The notes under the pieces were generated by a model that saw only the letters and a program-made list of their open reading frames with translations, was not told the DNA's origin and ran no database searches. A program made the translations under genes and the position numbers. A stretch of DNA of 64,000 nucleotides from Oscillospiraceae bacterium (GTDB taxonomy: Bacteria > Bacillota > Clostridia > Oscillospirales > Ruminococcaceae). Where the stretch lies: positions 1 to 64,000 of the forward strand of contig JAFRAJ010000016.1 in the NCBI GenBank assembly GCA_017405465.1, read 5' to 3'. Below are positions 24,793 through 32,231 of this stretch, one piece after another; positions within the stretch are counted from its first letter, which is position 1; the number at the start of each line of letters is the position of its first letter.

Positions 24793-26067
24793 TCAGTATT
24801 CTCCAAGTCTTAAAATAGAAAAGTGAGTTTTTATATAATCGGTCTCTTCTTCTGTACATCTGAACCTGCAGAAGAACCGGTTGGATGCAGTGTTGCCCAG
24901 GAGAGTGAATCCTGAATCTGTATAGGGAACAGCGTCATCGTTCACGTTAAGAACGACCAGAGTGAGGAGTTCCTGGTTATCAGAGTTGAATATCGTTACG
25001 GTATACGTACCTTCAGTCTCGGCTCTCAGAGTACATCCGGAAGTCCAGTTATCGGGGATACCCATTGAGATGCCGTATACCGTCGAGATGAATGCTGTCT
25101 CATCAAGTACCGCATTTCCTTCACGGAAAGTGTACCAGTACATAAGATTGGGCTGCTGCTGAATATCTGCAGACGGCGGTACAGAAGATGGTATACACAT
25201 TATATCGCCGTGTCTTCGGCTGGTGAGATAGTCAGAATCAGCTCGTTGAGTCAAAGAGGGGATATCATATCCGCGGTTGAATGCCGCATCGTTTATTACC
25301 CCGTCGTTGAACACGAACACCTCAGTCTGGAGACCGGTCCCGGTGATCTCATCAACGAAAAGAGCTATCGTTCCGTCGGAAAGCAGACCTTCCAGTATAT
25401 TCTTTATGCCCAAAGCAGACCTGACTAGACGGTGCGATGCGATGGTCTTAAGGGAATCATTGGACAGTTTCACAGCCTTCAGGAGGAAACCGTCATCGGA
25501 TGCCTTGGTGGTGTAAAGAAATTCCTGGATCCCGTCCTGGTCGATATCGCTGAGGGTCAGATCCGTACAGTTCTCCTCCATCCCAAGCTCAAGCTGCTCT
25601 TCTTTATAGGTATAAGCTGCGAAACTGTTGAATGAGATGCTCTGAGAAGTCCATTCAACAAGGAGTACGGAATCCGATTGATTTCCCCGGATCAGGGAAA
25701 AGCTTGCGATCCCGTTGCCGGGACCTTCCAGTTCGGAAGAGATGTAGTAATTGCCGTGTCCGTCCGGCTCAAGGATGGCCATGTGGGCGTTTATGCCGGA
25801 ATCGGGATCACGGAAGAATGCAACAGCCTCTTCGTCTCCGTCGTTGTCTATATCCAGCTGTCTTATCGCAGAGCGGTTGGATCCTGTGGCCGGAAAAACG
25901 AAGGTCGTGTGCCCTGAATGGGCTGCACTCAGTGCTTTAAGAACAGAAGACTGTTCTCTTGTGAGAGACGGAGCTGACAGGAGGGTATCAATGGTATCGT
26001 TGTTGCGGCAGCCTGTCATACACAGTGCCAAAACTGCGCATAAAAAGACTGTAAACAGCTTTTTTAT
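24793..26067 (-). CDS. Lipoprotein with VCBS/FG-GAP-like region, first gene of a two-component operon
   Basis: About 425 residues. The N terminus 'KKLFTVFLCAVLALCMTGC' is a lipoprotein signal peptide with lipobox MTGC. The mature part has propeller-like units with calcium-loop motifs 'LDIDNDGDEEAVAFF' and 'SDIDQDGIQEFLYTT'. Its stop is one base from the response-regulator start. No ATG, GTG or TTG lies at a proper distance from AGGAGG; the best-placed codon is ATA at 26067, eight bases downstream. The in-frame ATG at 26151 lies upstream of the predicted promoter. The gene may truly use AUA, or carry a base error. A sensory co-factor for the kinase is a reasonable guess. Confidence 0.75.
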   Translation of the reverse strand: MKKLFTVFLCAVLALCMTGCRNNDTIDTLLSAPSLTREQSSVLKALSAAHSGHTTFVFPATGSNRSAIRQLDIDNDGDEEAVAFFRDPDSGINAHMAILEPDGHGNYYISSELEGPGNGIASFSLIRGNQSDSVLLVEWTSQSISFNSFAAYTYKEEQLELGMEENCTDLTLSDIDQDGIQEFLYTTKASDDGFLLKAVKLSNDSLKTIASHRLVRSALGIKNILEGLLSDGTIALFVDEITGTGLQTEVFVFNDGVINDAAFNRGYDIPSLTQRADSDYLTSRRHGDIMCIPSSVPPSADIQQQPNLMYWYTFREGNAVLDETAFISTVYGISMGIPDNWTSGCTLRAETEGTYTVTIFNSDNQELLTLVVLNVNDDAVPYTDSGFTLLGNTASNRFFCRFRCTEEETDYIKTHFSILRLGEY

Positions 26068-26089
26068 GAGTATCACCTCCTTGCGGTTT

Positions 26090-26118
26090 ATTGTATAATG
26101 TACTGACGGGGTAGTCAA
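26090..26118 (-). promoter_or_regulatory. Sigma-A promoter of the lipoprotein/two-component operon
   Basis: Leftward TTGACT (26113-26118) and TACAAT (26090-26095) are separated by 17 bp. Transcription would begin near 26083, leaving a leader of about 16 nt with AGGAGG near its 5' end. On the opposite strand a perfect TATAAT (26094-26099) overlaps the same bases and may serve the gene at 26174. Confidence 0.65.
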
Positions 26119-26173
26119 ACGGACAGATTCCGGCTTTTCTTTGCCCGGCATATTGATTCAAGAGGAAAATGCT

Positions 26174-26518
26174 ATGAGAAAACAGTTCATCGGTGTGATC
26201 CTTCTCATGATGGGAATGGACAATCTCTATAACCTTAAAGACTCAGGAGTGGCTCTTGCCGATTTCACATCAGGACAATGGGCTGCACTTATCGTGAGTA
26301 TAGTCATGGTCGCACTCGGACTGTACCTCGGTATCGTAGGATGGCTTGAATGGCGAAAGGTCATGGAGGAGCGCGAAAAGGAAAAGAAAGCTGCCGAAGA
26401 AAAATTCAAAAATGAAGTGTTTGGTCTGACGGAAGATGAAGAATTGTCTGAGGAAGAAGAACCGGATCTTACGGAAGAAGACACGACCGGCTATTCTGAC
26501 GAAGACGACACTGTCTGA
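26174..26518 (+). CDS. Small two-segment membrane protein with acidic tail
   Basis: 114 residues. Two hydrophobic segments (about 4-18 and 35-57) are followed by a charged coiled-coil-like stretch ('RKVMEEREKEKKAAEEKF') and a strongly acidic C terminus. The ATG at 26174 has GAGGA seven bases upstream; the frame is open to 26141 but without a site. No family recognised. It lies 37 bp before the sufC-like gene in the same direction, so may be co-transcribed. Confidence 0.6.
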   Translation: MRKQFIGVILLMMGMDNLYNLKDSGVALADFTSGQWAALIVSIVMVALGLYLGIVGWLEWRKVMEEREKEKKAAEEKFKNEVFGLTEDEELSEEEEPDLTEEDTTGYSDEDDTV

Positions 26519-26555
26519 ACATTACCCTGAAAAATAATAGCGGAGGAGCAGCATC

Positions 26556-27296
26556 TTGCTTGAACTTCGGAATATATCCTATTTGGTGGACGACGAGAAC
26601 GGACGCAACGAGATCATAAATGATGTCAGCCTCGATATCAGAGAGAAGTTCGTCGCGATCACAGGTCCTAACGGAAGCGGAAAATCCACATTGGCAAAAC
26701 TCATCGCAGGTATACTTAAGCCTACATCGGGAAGGATAATCCTGGACGGAACCGACATAACCGATCTCAATATAGATGAGAGGGCACGTTTGGGCATCAG
26801 TTTTGCTTTCCAGCAGCCTATCAAATTCAAGGGGATCACTGTAAGAGATATCATATCTCTAGCGTCTGGGAAAAAGCTCCCGCTTAACGTGGTGTGTGAT
26901 TATCTCTCCCAGGTGGGACTCTGTGCTAGAGACTATGTGGATCGCGAGATAAATGACAGTCTTTCCGGAGGAGAACTCAAACGCATCGAGATCGCTACGA
27001 TAATGGCCAGAGGCACGAAGCTTTCGATATTTGACGAACCGGAAGCCGGAATCGATCTCTGGAGCTTCCAGAACCTGATCCAGGTCTTTGACAGCCTGAG
27101 AGAGAAGACGGACGGCAGCATCATAGTGATCTCGCATCAGGAACGCATCCTCAACATTGCAGACAAAGTCATACTGCTGGCAGACGGAAAAGTCGGCAGC
27201 TTCGGAGAAGCAGGGGAGATCATTCCTTCTTTGGCAAACGGCGTGACGGATGTGTGCAGCAAGATTCCGGGACAAGGAGAGCAGACAATTGGCTAG
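26556..27296 (+). CDS. SufC-like ATPase of a minimal Fe-S assembly system
   Basis: 246-residue ABC-type ATPase: Walker A 'GPNGSGKST', Q-loop 'FAFQQPIKFKG', signature 'SLSGGELKRIEIA', Walker B 'LSIFDEPEAGIDLW', and H-loop 'VISHQER'. The GELKRIE signature and the FDEPEAGID box are typical of SufC rather than transport ATPases. It starts at TTG 26556 behind GGAGGAG. It overlaps the SufB-like gene by 8 bp. With no sufS, sufU or sufD nearby, this matches the two-gene minimal Suf-like system (SmsC/SmsB) described in anaerobes. Confidence 0.85.
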   Translation: MLELRNISYLVDDENGRNEIINDVSLDIREKFVAITGPNGSGKSTLAKLIAGILKPTSGRIILDGTDITDLNIDERARLGISFAFQQPIKFKGITVRDIISLASGKKLPLNVVCDYLSQVGLCARDYVDREINDSLSGGELKRIEIATIMARGTKLSIFDEPEAGIDLWSFQNLIQVFDSLREKTDGSIIVISHQERILNIADKVILLADGKVGSFGEAGEIIPSLANGVTDVCSKIPGQGEQTIG

Positions 27297-28218
27297 GAAA
27301 CTGGATCAGATAGAACTCAACATGCTCCATGAGATAGCGGATCTGCATCAGATCCCTGACGGAGCCTATAACATAAGACTCAACGGTGAGAGCGCCGGCC
27401 GTAATTCGACCGAGAATATCACGATAGAATCCAAGACTGACAAACCCGGGATCAATATAATCATCAAGCCGGGTACAAAGAATGAGGCGTGCCATATTCC
27501 CGTTATGCTCAGCGAGAGCGGTATAACGGAAGTGGTTTACAATGATTTCTTTATCGGAGAGGATGCAGACGTCGTCATAGTCGCGGGATGCGGTATCCAT
27601 AACTGCGGAACTGATCTCTCTGAGCATGACGGTGTGCACACTTTCCATGTCGGGAAGAATGCTCATGTACGTTATGTCGAGAAGCATTACGGAGAAGGTG
27701 ACGGATTGGGACAGAACGTTCTGAATCCGACAACTGTAGTATATATAGAAGAAGGCGGACGCATGGAGATGGAGACGACTCAGATAAAGGGAGTCGACTC
27801 CACCGTCAGAGAAACGACTGCGCGTCTTGCGGACGGGGCCAGCCTTGAGATACGTGAGAAGATAATGACTCACGGGAAACAGGTCGCTAAGACGAATTTC
27901 ACTGTCGACCTGGACGGAGAGGGCTCCAGTGCAAACGTAGTGTCCAGGTCCGTGGCGAGAGATGAGTCCACACAGAAATTCGTCTCATGCATAAGAGGGA
28001 ACAACGTCTGTACCGGCCACAGTGAATGTGACGCCATCATCATGGATAATGCCAGTGTCAGCGCAAGCCCGGATCTCGACGCGAACAACGTCGAAGCAAG
28101 TCTCATCCATGAGGCTGCTATCGGAAAGATCGCAGGGGATCAGATCATCAAGCTCAGGACATTGGGCCTTACTGAGGCGGAAGCTGAAGAGCAGATCATA
28201 GCAGGGTTCCTCAAATAA
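27289..28218 (+). CDS. SufB/SufD-family Fe-S scaffold protein (SmsB-like)
   Basis: 309 residues, much shorter than SufB (about 470). It has the right-handed beta-helix core ending in the family motif 'NNVEASLIHEAAIGKI', with the conserved histidine and glutamate of SufB/D. Cysteines in 'AGCGIHNCGTD' and 'SCIRGNNVCTGHSECDAI' could bind the nascent cluster. It starts at TTG 27289, eight bases after AAGGAG, within the end of the ATPase gene. It probably forms a B2C2 complex with that ATPase. Confidence 0.85.
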   Translation: MARKLDQIELNMLHEIADLHQIPDGAYNIRLNGESAGRNSTENITIESKTDKPGINIIIKPGTKNEACHIPVMLSESGITEVVYNDFFIGEDADVVIVAGCGIHNCGTDLSEHDGVHTFHVGKNAHVRYVEKHYGEGDGLGQNVLNPTTVVYIEEGGRMEMETTQIKGVDSTVRETTARLADGASLEIREKIMTHGKQVAKTNFTVDLDGEGSSANVVSRSVARDESTQKFVSCIRGNNVCTGHSECDAIIMDNASVSASPDLDANNVEASLIHEAAIGKIAGDQIIKLRTLGLTEAEAEEQIIAGFLK

Positions 28219-28268
28219 ACAGGTCATTCTGGGACTGTCCGGCATACTTCCGGGCAGTCTCTCCAAGA

Positions 28269-28297
28269 TTGACACAGAAGTTTTGATTGGATATAAT
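28269..28297 (+). promoter_or_regulatory. Consensus sigma-A promoter of tRNA-Ala
   Basis: Perfect TTGACA (28269-28274) and TATAAT (28292-28297) with a 17-bp spacer, 12 bp before the tRNA. Confidence 0.92.
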
Positions 28298-28309
28298 AAC
28301 TGAGCGTTT

Positions 28310-28385
28310 GGGCCTATAGCTCAGTTGGGAGAGCGTTCGGTTCGCATCCGAGAGGTCGAGGGTTCGAATCCCTTTAGGTCCACCA
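28310..28385 (+). tRNA. tRNA-Ala (anticodon CGC)
   Basis: 76 nt with encoded CCA. The acceptor GGGCCTA pairs with TAGGTCC (one G-U). The D arm is GCTC/GAGC. The anticodon stem TTCGG/CCGAG frames loop TTCGCAT, giving anticodon CGC (reads GCG). The T arm has loop TTCGAAT. Confidence 0.95.
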
Positions 28386-28388
28386 AAT

Positions 28389-28435
28389 GAGTCCTTGCAT
28401 GAAGATGCTTATGCGTTTTCCTGTAAGGGCTTTTC
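28389..28435 (+). terminator. Probable tRNA-Ala terminator
   Basis: GTCCTTGCA (from 28390) can pair with TGTAAGGGC, followed by TTTTCT. The stem is about 9 bp with two wobble pairs and a long loop that contains a smaller hairpin. Confidence 0.5.
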
Positions 28436-28474
28436 TGTAGGTGACGTTTGCTGGCTTAACGGAAAGGATAACAG

Positions 28475-29011
28475 ATGGATATTTTGGAAGAGCTCATGCA
28501 GGATGCCGAAAGTTGCGGCTTCTCCCATTACGGAGAGCTCGATGCTTCTACGATCGAAGTATACCAGGCAGCGAGAGATGCCTGCGCAGAGAACAAATGC
28601 AACAGATACGGGACTAACTGGTCCTGCCCTCCCGGATGCGGGACTCTTGATGAGTGTATTAACAAGATAAGACAGTTTAAAAGAGGAATACTGGTGCAGA
28701 CTACCGGAGATATCGATCCGTTCAAGTACGATACATACCTGGAAGTAGGCAGACAGCACAACAAAAGATTCGCAGAGTACTGCAGGATAGTTAAGCAGAA
28801 GGTGCCTGGCGCGCTTCTTTGCGGCGCCAACGCCTGTGAAAACTGCACTGAATGCACATATCCTGACGCTCCGTGCAGATTTCCTGATCTTCTCTCTTAT
28901 CCTATGGAAGGAATGGGTATGATGGTAAGCGAGGTCTGCAAGCGCAACGGAATGAAGTACCATTACGGTTCCGGCACTATAACCTATATAAGCTGCGTGC
29001 TGATCGATTGA
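28475..29011 (+). CDS. DUF2284 family cysteine-rich metal-binding protein
   Basis: 178 residues. Twelve cysteines are arranged in clusters ('CAENKCNRYGTNWSCPPGCG', 'CGANACENCTECTYPD', 'CRF') typical of DUF2284, thought to bind Fe-S clusters or other metals. No membrane segment. AAAGGA lies about 10 bases before the ATG. Followed by a terminator. Role unknown; it probably works in anaerobic metabolism. Confidence 0.85.
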   Translation: MDILEELMQDAESCGFSHYGELDASTIEVYQAARDACAENKCNRYGTNWSCPPGCGTLDECINKIRQFKRGILVQTTGDIDPFKYDTYLEVGRQHNKRFAEYCRIVKQKVPGALLCGANACENCTECTYPDAPCRFPDLLSYPMEGMGMMVSEVCKRNGMKYHYGSGTITYISCVLID

Positions 29012-29034
29012 CATTATTTTCGAAGAAGACTAAA

Positions 29035-29058
29035 CCCGGTACGGATATCCGTACCGGG
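29035..29058 (+). terminator. Hairpin terminator after the DUF2284 gene
   Basis: CCCGGTACGG (29035-29044) pairs perfectly with CCGTACCGGG (29049-29058) around ATAT, followed by ATTAGTGTTTCTT. It lies between convergent genes. Confidence 0.65.
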
Positions 29059-29079
29059 ATTAGTGTTTCTTGGATGAGA

Positions 29080-30690
29080 TTATCTTGTTTTCTTAAGCCT
29101 GATCATGTTGAAGGACAGCTTCTTTGCATGTACGTCGATAACACCGCCGTCCATCTTGGTCTCTGTGTTGATGACAGGATGGATCTGTTCATTGCCATAG
29201 GTGTTGGATGCGTAATCATCGTAGCAGAACATCTCCTGATGCTCGACCAGCTCGTATCCTTCAAAACCGCGGACATCAAGCTTGACATCCATGTCTTCTT
29301 CCCAGTTTCTGTTGATGAAGAAGATAGCTGCCTCGCCGTTCTCGTTATCAACAGAAGCGGAAGCATCGATATAGGGAATGTCATAGTAGTCATCTGCGGC
29401 ATGGAAGTTATCTATATCGAATCCTTTTGCGGAGAAGGTCGGGGTATCGATAGCGGGAAGGATCGAATCTCCGGTGCCGAAGCGGTTCATCTGATAGAAC
29501 GGATAATATGTTGCGCCGTTCCAGACATTCTTGCTGTCAAAGGCGATGGCGCTTCTGATGCCGCCTGTCATGCAGCCGATCTTGACTCTGTCGGCATGGC
29601 GCATGAGGATCAGCAGCACTGAAGCCTGGCCGAGGGCATCCATCATCGCGTATTTCCTTGTGAAGGAGCGGTCCGAGGGATTTCTCGGGTCAAATACATT
29701 GAACGGACGGCGTCTGTCATCTTTAAACTCTGCATATGAGTGCAGCGGCAGATATCCGTTCCTGCCGTGATCGACTCTCTCCTGCGCGTTGAAGGAGATG
29801 CCGTACTCGTCAAAGGAGATCATCATCTTGTTGGGATGACGGTATTTGCTCTGTACGTAGTCACAGATGCCGATCTCCGTGTTGAGGAACTTCTCATAAA
29901 GCGTAGCGCCGTTCAGAAAAGCTGCATAGTCTCCTTCCGGTGCCCAGTGATAATAGTGGATGGAAAGATAGTCCATGAGCGGATAGCATTCTTCCAGAGC
30001 TGTTCTCTCCCAGTCAGGATAACGTGTGAGAAGGGGAGAAGAAGATCCGCATACACCGATCTGCAGATCGGGATCCATATACTTCAGCACTTTTGCCACT
30101 TCGTAGGCTTTGATGCCGTATGCCTTGGGATCCTTTTCAAAGGAATTGATCTGCCAGGGGCCATCCATCTCGTTGCCGAGATACCAGGTCCTGACGTTGT
30201 ATGGAGCAGCATGTCCGTTCTTTTTTCTCAGGTCGGACCAGTATGTGCCTCCTTCATAGTTAGTGTATTCCACACAGCTGAGAGCGCTGTCAATAGTACC
30301 GGTTCCGAGATTCAGAGTATAGAGCGGTTCAGCTCCGGTCTTTTCAGTCCACTGGAGATACTCGTCATGTCCGAATTCGTTCGATTCTATCTGCTTCCAT
30401 GCGAGATCAAGATGTGCCTTCCGCTGATCTCTGGGACCTATTGAATCTCTCCAGTCCCATCCTGACATGAAGTTTCCTCCAGGCAGTCTCACAGCAGGCA
30501 TTCTGAATTCTTTGACAGCATCTATTATGTCTTTACGGAATCCCTGTTCATCAGCAGTAGGATGATTGGGACTGTAAATGCCTCCGTAGACCCAGTTTCC
30601 GATCGGCTCGAGAAAAGCACTGAAAAGCCGCTTTTCTATTTTCCCGATCTTATAAGCCGGATCGACTGTGATCTTAGCTTTTTTGCTCAT
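29080..30690 (-). CDS. Alpha-L-arabinofuranosidase, glycoside hydrolase family 51
   Basis: 536 residues, no signal peptide, so it acts on imported arabino-oligosaccharides in the cytoplasm. The catalytic acid/base glutamate is in 'TWYLGNEMDGPW' and the nucleophile in 'MISFDEYGISF'. The N-terminal barrel (about 20-390) and C-terminal beta domain (about 390-536) have normal lengths for GH51. The start ATG has GAGGAG eight bases upstream. It is monocistronic. It suggests plant-polysaccharide side-chain use, and its arabinose would need an araA/araB route not seen here. Confidence 0.93.
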   Translation of the reverse strand: MSKKAKITVDPAYKIGKIEKRLFSAFLEPIGNWVYGGIYSPNHPTADEQGFRKDIIDAVKEFRMPAVRLPGGNFMSGWDWRDSIGPRDQRKAHLDLAWKQIESNEFGHDEYLQWTEKTGAEPLYTLNLGTGTIDSALSCVEYTNYEGGTYWSDLRKKNGHAAPYNVRTWYLGNEMDGPWQINSFEKDPKAYGIKAYEVAKVLKYMDPDLQIGVCGSSSPLLTRYPDWERTALEECYPLMDYLSIHYYHWAPEGDYAAFLNGATLYEKFLNTEIGICDYVQSKYRHPNKMMISFDEYGISFNAQERVDHGRNGYLPLHSYAEFKDDRRRPFNVFDPRNPSDRSFTRKYAMMDALGQASVLLILMRHADRVKIGCMTGGIRSAIAFDSKNVWNGATYYPFYQMNRFGTGDSILPAIDTPTFSAKGFDIDNFHAADDYYDIPYIDASASVDNENGEAAIFFINRNWEEDMDVKLDVRGFEGYELVEHQEMFCYDDYASNTYGNEQIHPVINTETKMDGGVIDVHAKKLSFNMIRLKKTR

Positions 30691-30848
30691 TTTCGGCTCC
30701 TCACTAAAAGATCAAATTGAAAATACAATTCTTATGATTCCATTGTATATATTATCATTGGTAAAAGTAAATGGTTTTATACGCATGAATGATATGTTAT
30801 TAGTGCATAATACACTAAAATTCTTTTTTGCAGCTCTTCTTCTTTATA

Positions 30849-30877
30849 TTGACAGTGTTTTTCCTTTTTTGTATAAT
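30849..30877 (+). promoter_or_regulatory. Consensus sigma-A promoter of tRNA-Leu
   Basis: Perfect TTGACA (30849-30854) and TATAAT (30872-30877), spacer 17 bp, 22 bp before the tRNA. Confidence 0.92.
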
Positions 30878-30899
30878 TACTTGGCAAATGAGAAAACAT

Positions 30900-30986
30900 G
30901 CGGGTATGGCGGAATTGGCAGACGCGCTAGATTCAGGTTCTAGTCGGGGCAACTCGGTGGAGGTTCAAGTCCTCTTACCCGCACCA
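30900..30986 (+). tRNA. tRNA-Leu (anticodon CAG)
   Basis: 87-nt class II tRNA with encoded CCA. The acceptor GCGGGTA pairs with TACCCGC. The anticodon stem CTAGA/TCTAG frames loop TTCAGGT, giving CAG. The long variable arm is TCGGGGCAACTCGG, and the T loop is TTCAAGT. It is the left boundary of the accessory region. Confidence 0.96.
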
Positions 30987-30991
30987 TAACT

Positions 30992-31036
30992 GGACCGGTA
31001 ATTGATACAATGTGTCGATTACCGGTCCGTTTCATT
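30992..31036 (+). terminator. tRNA-Leu terminator
   Basis: GGACCGGTAAT (30992-31002) pairs perfectly with ATTACCGGTCC (31018-31028), followed by GTTTCATTTTAT. Confidence 0.8.
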
Positions 31037-31090
31037 TTATCCCGAAAAACCTTGTGAATAGGCCTCTCGGATGGATCGCCTGATGCGGTT

Positions 31091-31385
31091 CTCCCAATAC
31101 CCACTGGAGGAAAATCGCTCAAGTGGTCCAATATTTTCGGAGATTTTTCTCTCCACTACCCACTGGAGGTTTTGCCGGTTTTGAACGAAAGATTTTGAAA
31201 ATCTCTTCCTTCAGTACCCACTGGACAGAAATCGCCGCTTTGGTCTAAAGAATCGGAAACTTTTTCCTCCAATCCCTACTGGAGGGAAATGGGCTGTTTG
31301 GCCAAAAAGTTCTGAAATTTTTTCTCTCCAGTACCCCCCCCCCTTGACATTTCAGGCCGTTTTGAACGAAAGAAAATGAAAAAAG
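31091..31385. repeat. Degenerate 58-60 bp tandem array, five units, each with a small hairpin
   Basis: Units begin at 31091, 31151, 31209, 31267 and 31326, giving spacings of 60, 58, 58 and 59 bp. Each opens with a variant of CTCCAGT-ACCC-ACTGGAG, a short palindrome, then a less conserved tail resembling AAATCGCCGTTTTGGTC and AAAGATTTTGAAATTTTTTCT. The fifth unit is damaged by a run of ten C (31334-31343) that replaces the right half of the palindrome. No ORF crosses the array. The rest of the gap from 31037 to 31480 holds an imperfect hairpin near 31384-31407 and two TATAAT-like boxes (31422, 31433) before the XRE gene. Confidence 0.8.
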
Positions 31386-31480
31386 CCCTCGGAAATTTAC
31401 CGAAGGCGGTAGAAAAAATCATATAATCGTGCTATAATATTGCTATATTGCAGCGGAGGATATGCAAAGGAGATGCAATT

Positions 31481-31720
31481 ATGAGCTTTCAAGCAGAGTT
31501 GAAACGGATACGGCAGCGTTGCTTTTTGTCACAGCAGGCGTTTGCCAAAGAAATAAACGTGGCATTTTCTACAGTTAATCGCTGGGAGAGCGGGAAGACG
31601 AAGCCCAATCTGGCCGCCATGAAGAACATCAAAGACTTCTGTTCGAGAAATAACGTAGATTACGCATCTCTCGAAGAACTCTGGCTGGATCTCGGATCGG
31701 AGGAAAAGCAGCATGATTAA
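31481..31720 (+). CDS. XRE-family helix-turn-helix regulator
   Basis: 79 residues, essentially one HTH_3 domain: 'FQAELKRIRQRCFLSQQAFAKEI' in parts, then the recognition helix in 'AFSTVNRWESGKTKPNLAAM'. Probably a local repressor of the following genes. AAAGGAG lies eight bases before the ATG at 31481. Its stop overlaps the start of the next (broken) gene. It begins an AT-richer stretch. Confidence 0.85.
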   Translation: MSFQAELKRIRQRCFLSQQAFAKEINVAFSTVNRWESGKTKPNLAAMKNIKDFCSRNNVDYASLEELWLDLGSEEKQHD

Positions 31721-32220
31721 CTGGATGCACTTTTTCGAAGAATAAACCGCTGGACGAAGTCTCTGATTAGATCGTTAAGGCTTCTGAGGCCGTTAATGCC
31801 AATATTGACTCGTATACGCATCAGCTAAAAAGCGACGAGGTGCTTACCGCTGTCCGTCCGGGACTGGAGGCTCTTGGTTTTGCAGTCGAGAAAAGCAAGA
31901 AAAGCGAAGACCTTGTTACGGTCCCGGTGCTTTATGGTGTTAACGGTAAAATTGCAAAATCCTTTGAGGCAGACGGATACCTTGCAAACTCAGGTTATGT
32001 CATTGAAGTTGAAGCCGGACGAGCCGTTGTGAACTACCAGTCCCTTAAAGATTTCTTTAAGGCTTGCACGATGGTCGAGGTGGATAAGCTGTGTATTGCA
32101 GTTCGCAATCAATATCGCACTTTTAATGATTTCGACCGGGTATGCAAGTTTTTTGAGACCATGTATGCAAGTAACCGCCTCGGCATTCCGCTTTCGGGGC
32201 TTCTTATAATTGGGTATTAG
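31712..32220 (+). pseudogene. Broken restriction-endonuclease-like gene
   Basis: An ATG at 31712 overlapping the XRE stop encodes only 'MINWMHFFEE' before TAA. One frame over, 'NKPLDEVSD' runs on to a TAG at 31768. The same frame then continues 'IVKASEAVNANIDSYTHQLKS' (in parts) to a stop at 32220. One frameshift near 31740 and one nonsense codon thus split what was about a 168-residue protein. The remaining part has 'SGYVIEVEAGRAVVNYQSLKDFFKA' (in parts), an E-x-E pattern like BglII-type PD-(D/E)XK nucleases; that family call is tentative. A shortened product from GTG 31840 (126 residues) is possible. Confidence 0.65.
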
Positions 32221-32231
32221 TTGGAGGATTT

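Noticed and set aside
24102..24806. Response regulator starting at TTG 24806
   Set aside because: That codon overlaps the lipoprotein end without a ribosome site; TTG 24791 has GGAG at the right distance and gives the usual 'KKVLVVEDE' start.
31091..31385. CRISPR array
   Set aside because: The repeats are degenerate, the intervening parts are also similar to one another, and there are no cas genes nearby.
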